Shown one piece after another: positions 7,490 to 16,641 of a DNA stretch of 38,032 nucleotides. The notes under the pieces are model-generated. The model saw only the letters and a program-made list of their open reading frames with translations, was not told the origin of the DNA and searched no databases. Each line of letters opens with the position of its first letter. The first letter of the stretch is position 1. Location: assembly GCA_900768685.1 (NCBI GenBank), contig CAAGDX010000017.1, positions 1 through 38,032 of the forward strand, read 5' to 3'. Source of the stretch: Bacteroidales bacterium. GTDB lineage: Bacteria > Bacteroidota > Bacteroidia > Bacteroidales > Muribaculaceae. Position numbers and translations under genes: made by a program.

Positions 7490-10400
7490 ATGGCTTTTAG
7501 AAAAGAAAAAAACGCTAAAACAGGTTTCTCAAAAATTTCTATCGGTATTGCTTCACCGGAAGAAATTCTTGAAAAATCAAGTGGTGAGGTTCTCAAACCG
7601 GAAACCATCAACTATCGTACTTATAAGCCTGAACGCGACGGACTCTTCTGTGAGCGTATCTTCGGTCCTGTAAAAGACTACGAATGTCACTGCGGAAAAT
7701 ACAAACGCATCAGATACAAAGGTATCGTGTGCGACCGTTGTGGTGTGGAAGTTACCGAGAAGAAAGTGCGCCGTGAACGTATGGGTCACATCAAACTCGT
7801 TGTTCCTGTTGCCCATATCTGGTATTTCCGCTCTTTACCTAACAAGATCGGTTATCTCCTTGGTTTGCCTTCTAAAAAACTCGACGCCGTGATTTACTAC
7901 GAAAAATACGTAGTTATCCAACCGGGCGTTCTTGAAGACCTTCAGCAGCTTGACTTGCTCACTGAAGAAGAATACTTTGATGCTCTGGACCGTCTTCCTA
8001 AAGACAACCAGCAGCTTGAAGACAGCGACCCGAACAAGTTTATCGCTAAAATGGGTGCTGAAGCTATCTACGACCTCCTTGTACGTCTTGACCTTGACGA
8101 CCTCTCTTACAAGCTCCGCCACCAGGCTAACACCGACGGCTCACAGCAACGTAAGACGGAAGCTCTCAAACGTCTCCAGGTTGTGGAATCTTTCCGTGCA
8201 TCAAAGCAGCGTAACCGTCCTGAATGGATGATTCTCCAGGCTATCCCTGTGACACCTCCGGAACTCCGTCCGCTCGTGCCGCTGGATGGCGGACGTTTCG
8301 CCACTTCAGACTTGAACGACCTCTATCGTCGAGTTATCATCCGTAACAATCGTCTTAAAAGACTTATCGAAATCAAGGCTCCGGACGTAATTCTCCGTAA
8401 CGAGAAACGTATGCTCCAGGAAGCTGTGGATTCTTTGCTGGACAACTCTCGTAAGTCTTCCGCAGTGAAATCTGAAGCAAACCGTCCTCTCAAGTCACTG
8501 TCAGACAGCCTTAAAGGTAAACAAGGCCGTTTCCGTCAGAACCTCCTCGGTAAACGTGTTGACTACTCTGCACGTTCCGTTATCGTTGTAGGTCCGGAAC
8601 TCAAAATGCACGAGTGCGGTATTCCAAAGAATATGGCTGCCGAACTTTACAAGCCTTTCGTTATCCGCAAACTTATAGAACGCGGTATCGTAAAAACCGT
8701 AAAGAGTGCAAAGAAAATTGTGGATCGCAAGGAACCGGTTGTTTGGGACATCCTTGAATACGTGATGAAAGGTCACCCCGTTCTCTTGAACCGTGCCCCG
8801 ACACTTCACCGTCTCGGTATCCAGGCATTCCAGCCTAAGATGATTGAAGGAAAAGCTATCCAGCTCCACCCGCTCGCTTGTACGGCATTCAACGCCGACT
8901 TCGACGGTGACCAGATGGCTGTCCACTTGCCACTCGGAAACGAAGCTGTGCTTGAAGCTCAAATGCTTATGCTCGGCTCTCACAATATCCTCAACCCTGC
9001 AAACGGCGCTCCTATCACTGTGCCTTCACAGGATATGGTGCTTGGTCTTTACTATATCACCAAACTCCGCAAAGGCGACAAGGGTGAAGGACTCAAATTC
9101 TATGGTCCGGAAGAAGCACAGATTGCTTACAACGAAGGCAAAGTGACTCTTCACGCTCCGGTTTCCGTAGTTGTTGACGATATTGACGAAAACGGCAATC
9201 CTATCACTCACCTCGTAGAAAATACTTCTGTAGGTCGTGTACTCGTAAACCAGTACGTGCCTAAGGAAATAGGTTATGTAAACGAAATTCTCTCTAAGAA
9301 ATCTTTGCGTAACATCATTGCCAAAGTAATCAAGAAATGCGGTATTCCACGTTCCGCACAGTTCCTTGACGATATCAAGAACCTGGGTTACTACATGGCA
9401 TTCCGCGGTGGTCTGTCATTTAACCTTGGTGACGTGATTATCCCGGAAGAAAAAGCTGCAATCGTGAAAGAAGGTTACGAAGCAGTTGAAGAAGTGATGT
9501 CTAACTACTCTATGGGTTTCATCACAAACACCGAACGTTACAACCAGATTATTGATATTTGGACGCACGTTAACACCAAGCTTACAAATATCCTTATGAA
9601 ACAGATGACGGAAGCAAATCAGGGATTCAACTCCGTATTCATGATGCTTGATTCCGGTGCCCGTGGTAGTAAGGACCAGATTCGTCAGCTTGCAGGTATG
9701 CGTGGTCTTATGGCAAAACCGCAAAAAGCAGGTGCAGAAGGCGGTCAGATTATCGAGAACCCGATTTTGGCAAACTTTAAGGAAGGTCTTTCCGTGCTTG
9801 AGTACTTTATCTCTACTCACGGTGCTCGTAAAGGTCTTGCCGATACCGCCCTCAAGACAGCAGACGCAGGTTATCTTACTCGTCGTCTTGTTGACGTGGC
9901 TCACGACGTTATTATCCACGAAGAAGACTGCGGCACACTCCGCGGACTCGTATGCACGGAAATCAAGAACAACGACGAAGTTGTTGCTTCTCTCGGCGAA
10001 CGTATTCTCGGTCGTGTCTCCGTTCATGATATCGTGGACCCGAGCACAGGCGAAATTATCGTTGCTGCAGGCGAAGAAATAAACGACGCTGCTGCAGAAC
10101 GCATCGACGCTTCTCCAATCGAGCAAGTTGAAATCCGCTCAGTGCTCACTTGCGAATCCAAGAAAGGCGTATGTGCAAAATGTTACGGACGTAACCTTGC
10201 AACGAACCGCCTCGTGCAAATGGGTGAAGCTGTCGGCGTAATCGCTGCACAGTCTATCGGTGAGCCGGGTACTCAGCTTACACTCCGTACATTCCACGTC
10301 GGTGGTGTGGCTTCAAACCTCGCTGCTATCAACAGTGTCAAGTCTCGCTACGAAGGTCTTCTTGAAATTGAAGAACTCCGTACTGTCAAGACAGACGAAG

Positions 10401-11749
10401 TGGATGCCAAAGGCAGAAACGTTGAAGTTGTTGTAGGTCGTCTTGCAGAACTCCGCATTATCGACCCGAACACCAAGATGATGCTCACAAATGCAAACAT
10501 CCCTTACGGTTCCAAACTCTTCTTCAGCGACGGCGACAAAGTTTCCAAGGACGACGTAATCTGCGAATGGGACCCATTCAACGCTGTGATTATCAACGAA
10601 GTGAAGGGTACTATCAAGTTTGAAAACTTTATTGAAAACGTAACTTATCGTGTAGAGTACGACGAACAGTCCGGTCTCCAAGATAGGATTATCATAGAAT
10701 CACGCGACCGTACTAAGGTTCCGGAAGCAAACATCGTTGACGAAGAAGGAAATATCCTTAAGACTTACGCTCTCCCTGTGGGTGCTCACGTGCTCCTTGA
10801 TGAAGGCGCGGAAGTTAAGGTTGGTGAAAGCATCGTTAAGATTCCGCGTGCTGCAGGAGGTGCAGGTGACATCACCGGTGGTCTCCCGCGTGTAACGGAA
10901 CTCTTTGAAGCACGTAACCCGTCTAACCCTGCTATCGTTTCTGAAATAGACGGTGAAGTGAAATTCGGTAAAGTTAAACGCGGTAACCGTGAAATCTCCG
11001 TAGTTTCAAAACTTGGTGAGGAAAAGAAATACCTCATTCCGCTCTCCAAGCAAATCCTCGTTCAGGAAAGCGACTACGTACGTGCCGGCACTCCGCTCTC
11101 TGATGGTGCTATCACTCCTGCGGATATCCTTAACATTATGGGTCCGACAGCAGTTCAGGAATACATCGTGAACGAAGTTCAAGACGTTTACCGTATGCAA
11201 GGTGTGAAGATTAACGACAAGCACTTTGAAGTTATCGTTCGCCAGATGATGCGTAAAGTTAACATCCTTGACCCGGGTGACACTTGCTTCCTCGAACAGC
11301 AGGTTGTGGACAAACGCGACTTTATGGACGAAAACGATAGAATCTGGGGTAAGAAAGTAGTTGTTGACCCGGGAGACTCTGAAAATGTCAAAGCCGGTCA
11401 GATTATCACTGCTCGCAAGCTCCGTGATGAGAACTCCGCTCTCAAACGTCGCGACCTTAAGACTATCGTTGTTCGTGATGCCGTTCTTGCTACATCAGAA
11501 CAGATTCTCCAAGGTATCACGCGTGCGGCTCTCCAGACTTCTTCATTCATGTCTGCCGCTTCATTCCAGGAAACAACTAAGGTGCTCAACGAAGCAGCTA
11601 TCTGCGGTAAGGTTGATAACCTTGAAGGAATGAAAGAAAACGTTATCTGCGGTCACCTTATCCCGGCAGGTACAGGTCTCCGCGAATACGAACGCCTTGT
11701 GGTTACAAGCAAGGAAGACGTTTCTCCCGCTTTTAGCAATGAAGACTAA
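7490..11749 (+). CDS. rpoC: DNA-directed RNA polymerase subunit beta'
   Basis: 1419 residues, a complete single-chain beta'. The N-terminal zinc-binding motif CHCGKYKR...CDRCGVEVTEKK is present. The catalytic magnesium loop NADFDGD is at residues 468-474. The second zinc site uses the cysteines of EEDCGTLRGLVC, CESKKGVCAKC and the following segment, and the trigger loop/bridge region includes GAEGGQI and AAQSIGEPGTQLTLRTFH. It ends the ribosomal-protein/RNA polymerase block. A strong terminator follows and the next gene is convergent (gap). Confidence 0.98.
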   Translation: MAFRKEKNAKTGFSKISIGIASPEEILEKSSGEVLKPETINYRTYKPERDGLFCERIFGPVKDYECHCGKYKRIRYKGIVCDRCGVEVTEKKVRRERMGHIKLVVPVAHIWYFRSLPNKIGYLLGLPSKKLDAVIYYEKYVVIQPGVLEDLQQLDLLTEEEYFDALDRLPKDNQQLEDSDPNKFIAKMGAEAIYDLLVRLDLDDLSYKLRHQANTDGSQQRKTEALKRLQVVESFRASKQRNRPEWMILQAIPVTPPELRPLVPLDGGRFATSDLNDLYRRVIIRNNRLKRLIEIKAPDVILRNEKRMLQEAVDSLLDNSRKSSAVKSEANRPLKSLSDSLKGKQGRFRQNLLGKRVDYSARSVIVVGPELKMHECGIPKNMAAELYKPFVIRKLIERGIVKTVKSAKKIVDRKEPVVWDILEYVMKGHPVLLNRAPTLHRLGIQAFQPKMIEGKAIQLHPLACTAFNADFDGDQMAVHLPLGNEAVLEAQMLMLGSHNILNPANGAPITVPSQDMVLGLYYITKLRKGDKGEGLKFYGPEEAQIAYNEGKVTLHAPVSVVVDDIDENGNPITHLVENTSVGRVLVNQYVPKEIGYVNEILSKKSLRNIIAKVIKKCGIPRSAQFLDDIKNLGYYMAFRGGLSFNLGDVIIPEEKAAIVKEGYEAVEEVMSNYSMGFITNTERYNQIIDIWTHVNTKLTNILMKQMTEANQGFNSVFMMLDSGARGSKDQIRQLAGMRGLMAKPQKAGAEGGQIIENPILANFKEGLSVLEYFISTHGARKGLADTALKTADAGYLTRRLVDVAHDVIIHEEDCGTLRGLVCTEIKNNDEVVASLGERILGRVSVHDIVDPSTGEIIVAAGEEINDAAAERIDASPIEQVEIRSVLTCESKKGVCAKCYGRNLATNRLVQMGEAVGVIAAQSIGEPGTQLTLRTFHVGGVASNLAAINSVKSRYEGLLEIEELRTVKTDEVDAKGRNVEVVVGRLAELRIIDPNTKMMLTNANIPYGSKLFFSDGDKVSKDDVICEWDPFNAVIINEVKGTIKFENFIENVTYRVEYDEQSGLQDRIIIESRDRTKVPEANIVDEEGNILKTYALPVGAHVLLDEGAEVKVGESIVKIPRAAGGAGDITGGLPRVTELFEARNPSNPAIVSEIDGEVKFGKVKRGNREISVVSKLGEEKKYLIPLSKQILVQESDYVRAGTPLSDGAITPADILNIMGPTAVQEYIVNEVQDVYRMQGVKINDKHFEVIVRQMMRKVNILDPGDTCFLEQQVVDKRDFMDENDRIWGKKVVVDPGDSENVKAGQIITARKLRDENSALKRRDLKTIVVRDAVLATSEQILQGITRAALQTSSFMSAASFQETTKVLNEAAICGKVDNLEGMKENVICGHLIPAGTGLREYERLVVTSKEDVSPAFSNED

Positions 11750-11781
11750 AAGATAAGAATTTCTCTCCTATGTCATAGTTG

Positions 11782-11817
11782 AAAAAGGGCTCGCCGAACA
11801 GCGAGCTCCTTTTTTTT
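11782..11817 (+). terminator. Intrinsic terminator of rpoBC
   Basis: GC-rich stem GGGCTCGC/GCGAGCTCC (11786-11793 with 11801-11809, one G-T wobble), followed by T8. It starts about 35 bases after the rpoC stop and is correctly oriented for the + strand. Confidence 0.85.
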
Positions 11818-11825
11818 GACACTTG

Positions 11826-11869
11826 GAGAAATCCGAGAACAGGGAGAACTCAGAGCACTCGGATTTCTC
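11826..11869. repeat. 12-bp perfect inverted repeat in the rpoC-gap convergent spacer
   Basis: GAGAAATCCGAG at 11826-11837 is the exact reverse complement of CTCGGATTTCTC at 11858-11869, with a 20-base loop. A further CTCTC/GAGAG pair (11874-11878 with 11889-11893) follows, and AGCACTCGGA occurs twice (11854 and 11881). It lies between two terminators. It does not have a T-run, and no gene was recognised in it. Confidence 0.55.
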
Positions 11870-11904
11870 TGAACTCTCGGAGCACTCGGAGAGCTATGAA
11901 GAAT

Positions 11905-11942
11905 AAAAAAAAGTGCTGCAAGAAAATCTTGCAACACTTTTT
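11905..11942 (-). terminator. Bidirectional terminator, mainly for gap
   Basis: Stem 11913-11923 with 11927-11937 and an AAA loop. On the - strand the single non-Watson-Crick pair is a T-G wobble and the arm is followed by T8, so it fits the gap transcript best. On the + strand the same hairpin has a C-A mismatch and T5, making it a backup for rpoC. Confidence 0.8.
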
Positions 11943-11965
11943 CCAATTATTTTATGAAACGATGA

Positions 11966-12991
11966 TTAAATTTCAGAGAAGTACTTGATAGTACGAACCA
12001 TCTGAGAAGTGTAAGAGTTTTCGTTGTCATACCAAGAAACAACTTGTACTTGGTAAGTATCATCGTCAATCTTAGCAACCATAGTCTGAGTAGCGTCGAA
12101 GAGAGAGCCGAACTTCATACCGATGATATCAGAAGAAACGATTTGGTCTTCAGTGTAACCGAAAGATTCGTTAGCAGCAGCTTTCATAGCAGCATTGATA
12201 CCTTCTTTAGTGATGTCTTTGCCCTTAACAACAGCAACGAGGATAGTAGTAGAACCTGTTGGAGTTGGAACGCGTTGTGCAGAACCGATGAGTTTGCCGT
12301 TGAGTTCCGGAATAACGAGACCGATAGCTTTAGCAGCACCTGTTGAGTTAGGAACGATGTTCTGAGCACCTGCACGAGAACGACGGAGGTCGCCTTTACG
12401 CTGTGGACCGTCAAGAATCATCTGGTCGCCAGTGTAAGCGTGGATAGTTGACATGATACCACTCTGGATAGGAGCGTAAGCGTGGAGAGCTGCAGCCATA
12501 GGAGCCAAGCAGTTAGTTGTGCAAGAAGCAGCAGAGATTACGTTGTCTTCCGGTTTGAGAGTGTTGTGGTTAACGTTGTAAACGATAGTTGGGAGGTCGT
12601 TACCTGCAGGAGCAGAGATAACAACTTTGCGAGCACCTGCCTGGATGTGAGCCTGAGCTTTTTCTTTAGAAGTATAGAAACCTGTACATTCAAGAACTAC
12701 GTCAACGCCGAGTTCTCCCCAAGGAAGTTCAGCTGCGTTAGGCTTAGCGTAGATAGTGATTTCTTGACCGTCAACGATGATAGAGTTGTCTGTTGCTTCA
12801 ACAGTGTGTTTGTTTTCACCGAATTTGCCTGCGAAACCGCCTTGTGCAGTGTCGTATTTCAAGAGGTGTGCAAGCATTTTTGGGCTTGTCAAGTCGTTGA
12901 TTGCAACTACTTCATAACCTTCTGCTTCAAACATCTGGCGGAAAGCGAGACGACCGATACGGCCGAAACCGTTAATTGCTACTTTTGTCAT
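11966..12991 (-). CDS. gap: Type I glyceraldehyde-3-phosphate dehydrogenase
   Basis: 341 residues. The N-terminal NAD-binding motif is INGFGRIGR (residues 6-14). The catalytic cysteine is C157 in AASCTTNCLAP, and the C-terminal SWYDNENSYTSQMVRT is typical of the family. The enzyme oxidises glyceraldehyde 3-phosphate to 1,3-bisphosphoglycerate with NAD in cytoplasmic glycolysis. It is monocistronic, with its own TAnnTTTG promoter upstream and a terminator 23-60 bases after the stop. Codon bias is strong, as for an abundant enzyme. Placement next to rpoC is not functionally linked as far as I can see. Confidence 0.97.
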   Translation of the reverse strand: MTKVAINGFGRIGRLAFRQMFEAEGYEVVAINDLTSPKMLAHLLKYDTAQGGFAGKFGENKHTVEATDNSIIVDGQEITIYAKPNAAELPWGELGVDVVLECTGFYTSKEKAQAHIQAGARKVVISAPAGNDLPTIVYNVNHNTLKPEDNVISAASCTTNCLAPMAAALHAYAPIQSGIMSTIHAYTGDQMILDGPQRKGDLRRSRAGAQNIVPNSTGAAKAIGLVIPELNGKLIGSAQRVPTPTGSTTILVAVVKGKDITKEGINAAMKAAANESFGYTEDQIVSSDIIGMKFGSLFDATQTMVAKIDDDTYQVQVVSWYDNENSYTSQMVRTIKYFSEI

Positions 12992-13089
12992 GATTGTAAT
13001 ACAGTTGTTTTGTTAATTTGGTTAATATAATATTTGTTTAATTTTCAATCTCTTAACTTGTTGCACTAATGTGCCTTTGTTTTCCACCG

Positions 13090-13097
13090 CAAAGTTA
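13090..13097 (-). promoter_or_regulatory. Predicted -7 box for gap (TAACTTTG)
   Basis: On the - strand TAACTTTG matches the Bacteroidota -7 consensus TAnnTTTG. It lies about 100 bases before the gap start, giving a long leader. A clear TTTG -33 box is not present at the usual 19-21 spacing. A 12-bp palindrome GGAAAATTTTCC (13131-13142) lies just beyond the expected -33 position. Confidence 0.55.
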
Positions 13098-13172
13098 CAA
13101 ATTTTTTTTTAATGCACATATAATGATTGTGGAAAATTTTCCTTAATTTTTTGTAACAGGGCGATATTTTTT

Positions 13173-13218
13173 GCTAAGGTAGCTATTTTAGCTAATTTAG
13201 CTACTTTAGCATTTTTTT
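13173..13218 (+). terminator. Terminator-like hairpin with 9-nt repeats, oriented + without a + gene
   Basis: GCTAAGGTAGCTA (13173-13185) pairs with TAGCTACTTTAGC (13198-13210) on the + strand using one G-T wobble, followed by A and T7. The segment also reads as four imperfect 9-nt units TAGCTATTT, TAGCTAATT, TAGCTACTT, TAGCATTTT. It lies immediately past the threonine dehydratase stop, which is read on the - strand; in that direction no T-run follows. Confidence 0.5.
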
Positions 13219-13222
13219 CTTC

Positions 13223-14416
13223 TTATAGCACTCCGTAGCCTTGCTCTGTGAGTCCGCGTTTGATTTCCGAGATGTGTTCTGCATTTCGTGTTTCAAGTTC
13301 TAAGCGGATTGTGCAGCCGTTAATGGTGTTGGAGTCCATGCGGTCGTGAATGACGGAGATTACGTTTCCTCCGAGCTGTGCAATCACGTTGCATACGCCG
13401 GAGAGCTGTCCTGGCTTGTCTGCAAGGTTTATTGCAAGTGTGGAAAGTCGTCCGCCTACGGTGAGTCCGCGGTTTATCACTCGGCTGAGTATGTTCACGT
13501 CTATATTGCCGCCGGAAACGAGGCAAACCGTTTTTTTGCCTTTTATGGCAGGAATTTTGTCAAACATCACTGCTGCCACGGATACGGCTCCTGCACCTTC
13601 TGCCACGAGTTTCTGCTTTTCTATAAGGTTCAGAATGGCTGCCGCTATCTCGTCGTCGCTCACAGTGACAACTCCGTCAACATATCTGTTGCAGAGGTCG
13701 AAAGTGTTCATTCCGGGCTCTTTCACGGCAATTCCGTCTGCAATGGTGCTTACGCTGTTCAGGTGGATAATTCGGTGGTAATTCAGGCTGCTTGCCATAG
13801 AGGGGGCACCGTCGGCTTGCACACCATAGACTTTTATTTTCGGGTTCAGAGATTTTGCGGCAAATGCCACACCGGAGATAAGTCCGCCACCGCCGATAGG
13901 AACCACAAGGATGTCTGCATCCGGCAGTTCTTGGAGAATTTCAAGTCCGATAGTTCCCTGTCCGGCAATCACGAGAGGGTCATCAAAGGGGTGAACAAAG
14001 GTGTAGCCGTATTTGTCGCGGAGTTCTATGGCTTTTGCGTATGCATCGTCATATACTCCGTTTACAAGGCATACTTCCGCACCAAAACGCTTTGTGGCTT
14101 CCACTTTGGAGATTGGAGCACCGGCAGGAAGGCAGATGAGTGATTTGATGCCGTTTCTTGTGGCACCCAGAGCCACGCCTTGGGCATGGTTTCCGGCAGA
14201 ACATGCTATCACACCGCGACTTTTTTCTTCCGGAGTGAGTTGCGAAATTTTGTAGTACGCACCGCGGAGTTTGAATGAGCCTGTGAGTTGCAGACATTCC
14301 GGTTTGAGATAGACTGTTGCGTCTTCACGGATTGATGTAGGTACTAATTTAGGGTGGCGAGCCACGTCTTTTAATACTTCTTGTGCTTTGTAGATTTCTT
14401 CAATGGTAAGTTTCAT
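13223..14416 (-). CDS. ilvA: Threonine ammonia-lyase (threonine dehydratase) with C-terminal ACT domain
   Basis: 397 residues. The N-terminal PLP fold carries the Schiff-base lysine K49 in TGSFKLRGA, the substrate loop ACSAGNHAQG and the phosphate-cradle loop VPIGGGGLISG. A single ACT domain occupies about residues 320-397 (DKPGQLSGVCNVIAQLGGNV). This is the short, one-ACT architecture (TIGR01127-like), not the long two-ACT IlvA. It deaminates threonine to 2-oxobutanoate through 2-iminobutanoate, for isoleucine synthesis or threonine catabolism. It is the last gene of a - strand run starting at nfnA, 21 bases after the Sel1-repeat gene. A RidA-type iminobutanoate deaminase is encoded elsewhere in the window (29582). 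Confidence 0.92.
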   Translation of the reverse strand: MKLTIEEIYKAQEVLKDVARHPKLVPTSIREDATVYLKPECLQLTGSFKLRGAYYKISQLTPEEKSRGVIACSAGNHAQGVALGATRNGIKSLICLPAGAPISKVEATKRFGAEVCLVNGVYDDAYAKAIELRDKYGYTFVHPFDDPLVIAGQGTIGLEILQELPDADILVVPIGGGGLISGVAFAAKSLNPKIKVYGVQADGAPSMASSLNYHRIIHLNSVSTIADGIAVKEPGMNTFDLCNRYVDGVVTVSDDEIAAAILNLIEKQKLVAEGAGAVSVAAVMFDKIPAIKGKKTVCLVSGGNIDVNILSRVINRGLTVGGRLSTLAINLADKPGQLSGVCNVIAQLGGNVISVIHDRMDSNTINGCTIRLELETRNAEHISEIKRGLTEQGYGVL

Positions 14417-14437
14417 AAAGAAATTTGATTTTGAGTA

Positions 14438-15181
14438 TCAGTTGTCTTGTTCAAGTCTTTTTTGCTTTGCTTTGACGGCTTTTTCTTTCCAGAATTTGGC
14501 GTCTTTGTCCATACCGGCTTCCGTGTAATGTTCTGCGAGAGCTTCAGCACCTTCGTAGTGACCGAATTCGTAGTCTTCCTCGTAAAGTTTGAGTGCAAGT
14601 CGGGTGTTTTCCGGTGTTCCTACACCGAAGTAGAACATATATCCGTAGTTGTAAGACTGTTCGTGCGGGTCCAGTTCGTAGGCTTTCTGCTGAAATTTGA
14701 AAGCGGTGTCGTTAAGTTCTGCGTCTTCAAATTCTTTGCCTTCCGCGAGTGTGAAAAAGTGGTCGGCAAGGATAGCACAGGCACGGACACTGTCACGGTC
14801 TGCGGCATACTTGAGGTAATCGACACCGAATTCCGGGTCGTCTCCTTCCGTAGAATCCAGAAAATATTCTCCGAGCCAAATTGCGGCTTCAACGGCGTAG
14901 TTACCTCCTTTTTTGAAGCACATTTCCATGAACCGTTCCGCGTCGTACCAGTCGTATTTGCTGTTGTCAACGTAGCCGTAGTAGCACATCAGAGCCATAT
15001 TGTACATAGAACGGGCATCGCCGAGTTCAATACCTTTTTCGAGTGCCACTGTGGCATCATCGTAGTCTGCCTGGAGGTAATGAGCTTCGCCGAGAAGTCC
15101 GTAGCCTGAGGGGTCGCCTGAGTCAATCAGAGCGTCCGCCTCATTAAAAATGCTTTCTATGTCGTCTGTTTCTGTTGGCAT
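14438..15181 (-). CDS. Sel1/TPR-like repeat protein, function unknown
   Basis: 247 residues, acidic, built of helical pairs of the Sel1/TPR kind: DARSMYNMALMCYYGY, VRACAILADHFF, EQSYNYGYMFYFGVGTPEN and EGAEALAEHYTEAG are repeat cores. No signal peptide or membrane helix is visible, so it is probably cytoplasmic and acts as a protein-binding scaffold. It begins 2 bases after the nfnB stop and ends 21 bases before the threonine dehydratase, so it is transcribed with them. No catalytic motif is seen and I assign no function beyond the fold. Confidence 0.85.
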   Translation of the reverse strand: MPTETDDIESIFNEADALIDSGDPSGYGLLGEAHYLQADYDDATVALEKGIELGDARSMYNMALMCYYGYVDNSKYDWYDAERFMEMCFKKGGNYAVEAAIWLGEYFLDSTEGDDPEFGVDYLKYAADRDSVRACAILADHFFTLAEGKEFEDAELNDTAFKFQQKAYELDPHEQSYNYGYMFYFGVGTPENTRLALKLYEEDYEFGHYEGAEALAEHYTEAGMDKDAKFWKEKAVKAKQKRLEQDN

Positions 15182-15183
15182 AT

Positions 15184-16635
15184 TTATTTAGAAAGTTTTT
15201 CGTGCATTGCCGCTGCAGCCTTGCGTCCGTCGCCCATAGCGAGAATCACGGTAGCGCCGCCGCGTACGATATCGCCGCCGGCAAAGAGCATAGGAATAGA
15301 GGATTCCAGTGCTTCACTCACCACGATAGTGCCTTTAGGTGAAATATCAAGTCCTTCCACAGAGTTCGGGATAAGCGGATTTGGTGACACACCCACGCTC
15401 ACGATTACGATATCCACATCTATTTCATCAATAGCACCTTCAATAGCAACAGGTGAGCGGCGTCCGGAAGCGTCAGGTTCACCGAGTTCCATGCGTTGCA
15501 CACGCATAGTGCGAACATGTCCGTTTTCGTCGCCGAGGTATTCGATAGGGTTGCAGAGTGTCATAAATGTCACGCCTTCTTCTTTTGCGTGGCGAACTTC
15601 TTCCAGACGTGCGGGCATTTCCGCTTCGCTGCGGCGATAGACTATCATAGCCGTTTCAGCACCCATGCGTCGTGCAGTGCGGACGGAGTCCATAGCCGTG
15701 TTTCCACCGCCAATCACTGCGATGCGTTTGCCTTTGAGCACCGGAGTGTCCCATCCTTCGTGTCCTGCACCCATAAGGTTTATGCGGGTGAGGTATTCGT
15801 TTGAGGACATCACGCCTATGAGGTTTTCGCCCTTGATGCCCATAAATCGCGGCAGTCCTGCACCGGAAGCCACGAAAATGCCGTTAAAGCCCTCGCTGAT
15901 AAGGTCGTCGTAACTGAGTGTTTTGCCCACAACGCAGTTTTTCACAAATTTCACGCCCAAACTGCGGAGTGATTCTATTTCCACGTCAACCACAGCGTTT
16001 GGCAATCGAAATTCCGGAATACCGTATTTCAGCACGCCGCCAATCTGGTGAAGTGCCTCAAATACAGTCACTTCATAGCCGCGTTTTATCATGTCACCGG
16101 CAAAAGACAGTCCGGCAGGTCCGGAGCCTATCACAGCCACTTTTTTTCCGTTCGGGCTTATCTGCTGAGGTGCCACTTTTTCACCGGATGTGCGAGAATA
16201 GTCTGCTGCAAAGCGTTCCAGATAGCCGATAGCCACCGGTTCGCGTTTCATTTTGTTGTAAATGCACTTGGATTCGCACTGGCGTTCCTGAGGGCATACT
16301 CTACCGCAAACGGCAGGGAGTGCACTTGTTTCTTTCAGTACGGCAGTGGCTTGTGCAAACTCGCCGCGTTCAATATTTTTGATGAATCCGGGGATATTGA
16401 TAGCCACGGGGCAGCCGGTCATACATTGCGGGTCCGGGCAGTCCAGGCAGCGACGTGCTTCCACGAGTGCCTGTTCTTTTGTAAGTCCCTGATTTACTTC
16501 CTCATTGCAAGTAATGCGGTAGTTAGGGTCAAGTTCCGTCATTTTAGCACGAGGAATGGCGGTACGTTCTTTGGCTGTCATTGATGCACGGAGTTCTTCA
16601 CGCCACTGTGCATCGCGAGGTGATATAGTAGGCAT
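15184..16635 (-). CDS. nfnB: NfnB-type NADPH-dependent flavoprotein (GltD/SudA family)
   Basis: 483 residues. The N-terminal Fe-S domain holds two cysteine sets, C63/C66/C71/C75 and C110/C114/C120/C124, for two 4Fe-4S clusters. An FAD motif VAVIGSGPAGLSFAG starts near residue 169 and an NAD(P) motif IAVIGGGNTAMDSV near residue 308. It resembles the glutamate synthase small subunit, but no large subunit is adjacent. Instead its partner is the FAD/2Fe-2S protein 6 bases upstream, the arrangement of NfnAB (electron-bifurcating NADH-dependent ferredoxin:NADP oxidoreductase). NfnAB links the ferredoxin, NADH and NADPH pools in anaerobes. The alternative name is homotetrameric glutamate synthase GltA; the pairing favours NfnB. 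Confidence 0.88.
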   Translation of the reverse strand: MPTISPRDAQWREELRASMTAKERTAIPRAKMTELDPNYRITCNEEVNQGLTKEQALVEARRCLDCPDPQCMTGCPVAINIPGFIKNIERGEFAQATAVLKETSALPAVCGRVCPQERQCESKCIYNKMKREPVAIGYLERFAADYSRTSGEKVAPQQISPNGKKVAVIGSGPAGLSFAGDMIKRGYEVTVFEALHQIGGVLKYGIPEFRLPNAVVDVEIESLRSLGVKFVKNCVVGKTLSYDDLISEGFNGIFVASGAGLPRFMGIKGENLIGVMSSNEYLTRINLMGAGHEGWDTPVLKGKRIAVIGGGNTAMDSVRTARRMGAETAMIVYRRSEAEMPARLEEVRHAKEEGVTFMTLCNPIEYLGDENGHVRTMRVQRMELGEPDASGRRSPVAIEGAIDEIDVDIVIVSVGVSPNPLIPNSVEGLDISPKGTIVVSEALESSIPMLFAGGDIVRGGATVILAMGDGRKAAAAMHEKLSK

Positions 16636-16641
16636 AGTTTA

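Noticed and set aside
9416..10126. Long - strand open frame (236 codons) opposite rpoC
   Set aside because: Lies wholly within rpoC, cysteine/histidine-rich translation typical of antisense of a biased gene, no ribosome-binding context.
11779..11988. Small + strand open frame after rpoC
   Set aside because: It spans the rpoC terminator and the bidirectional gap terminator, so it would not be transcribed as a gene.
13346..14143. + strand open frame of 265 codons opposite threonine dehydratase
   Set aside because: The - strand frame has complete PLP-enzyme motifs; this one has no domain and no promoter.
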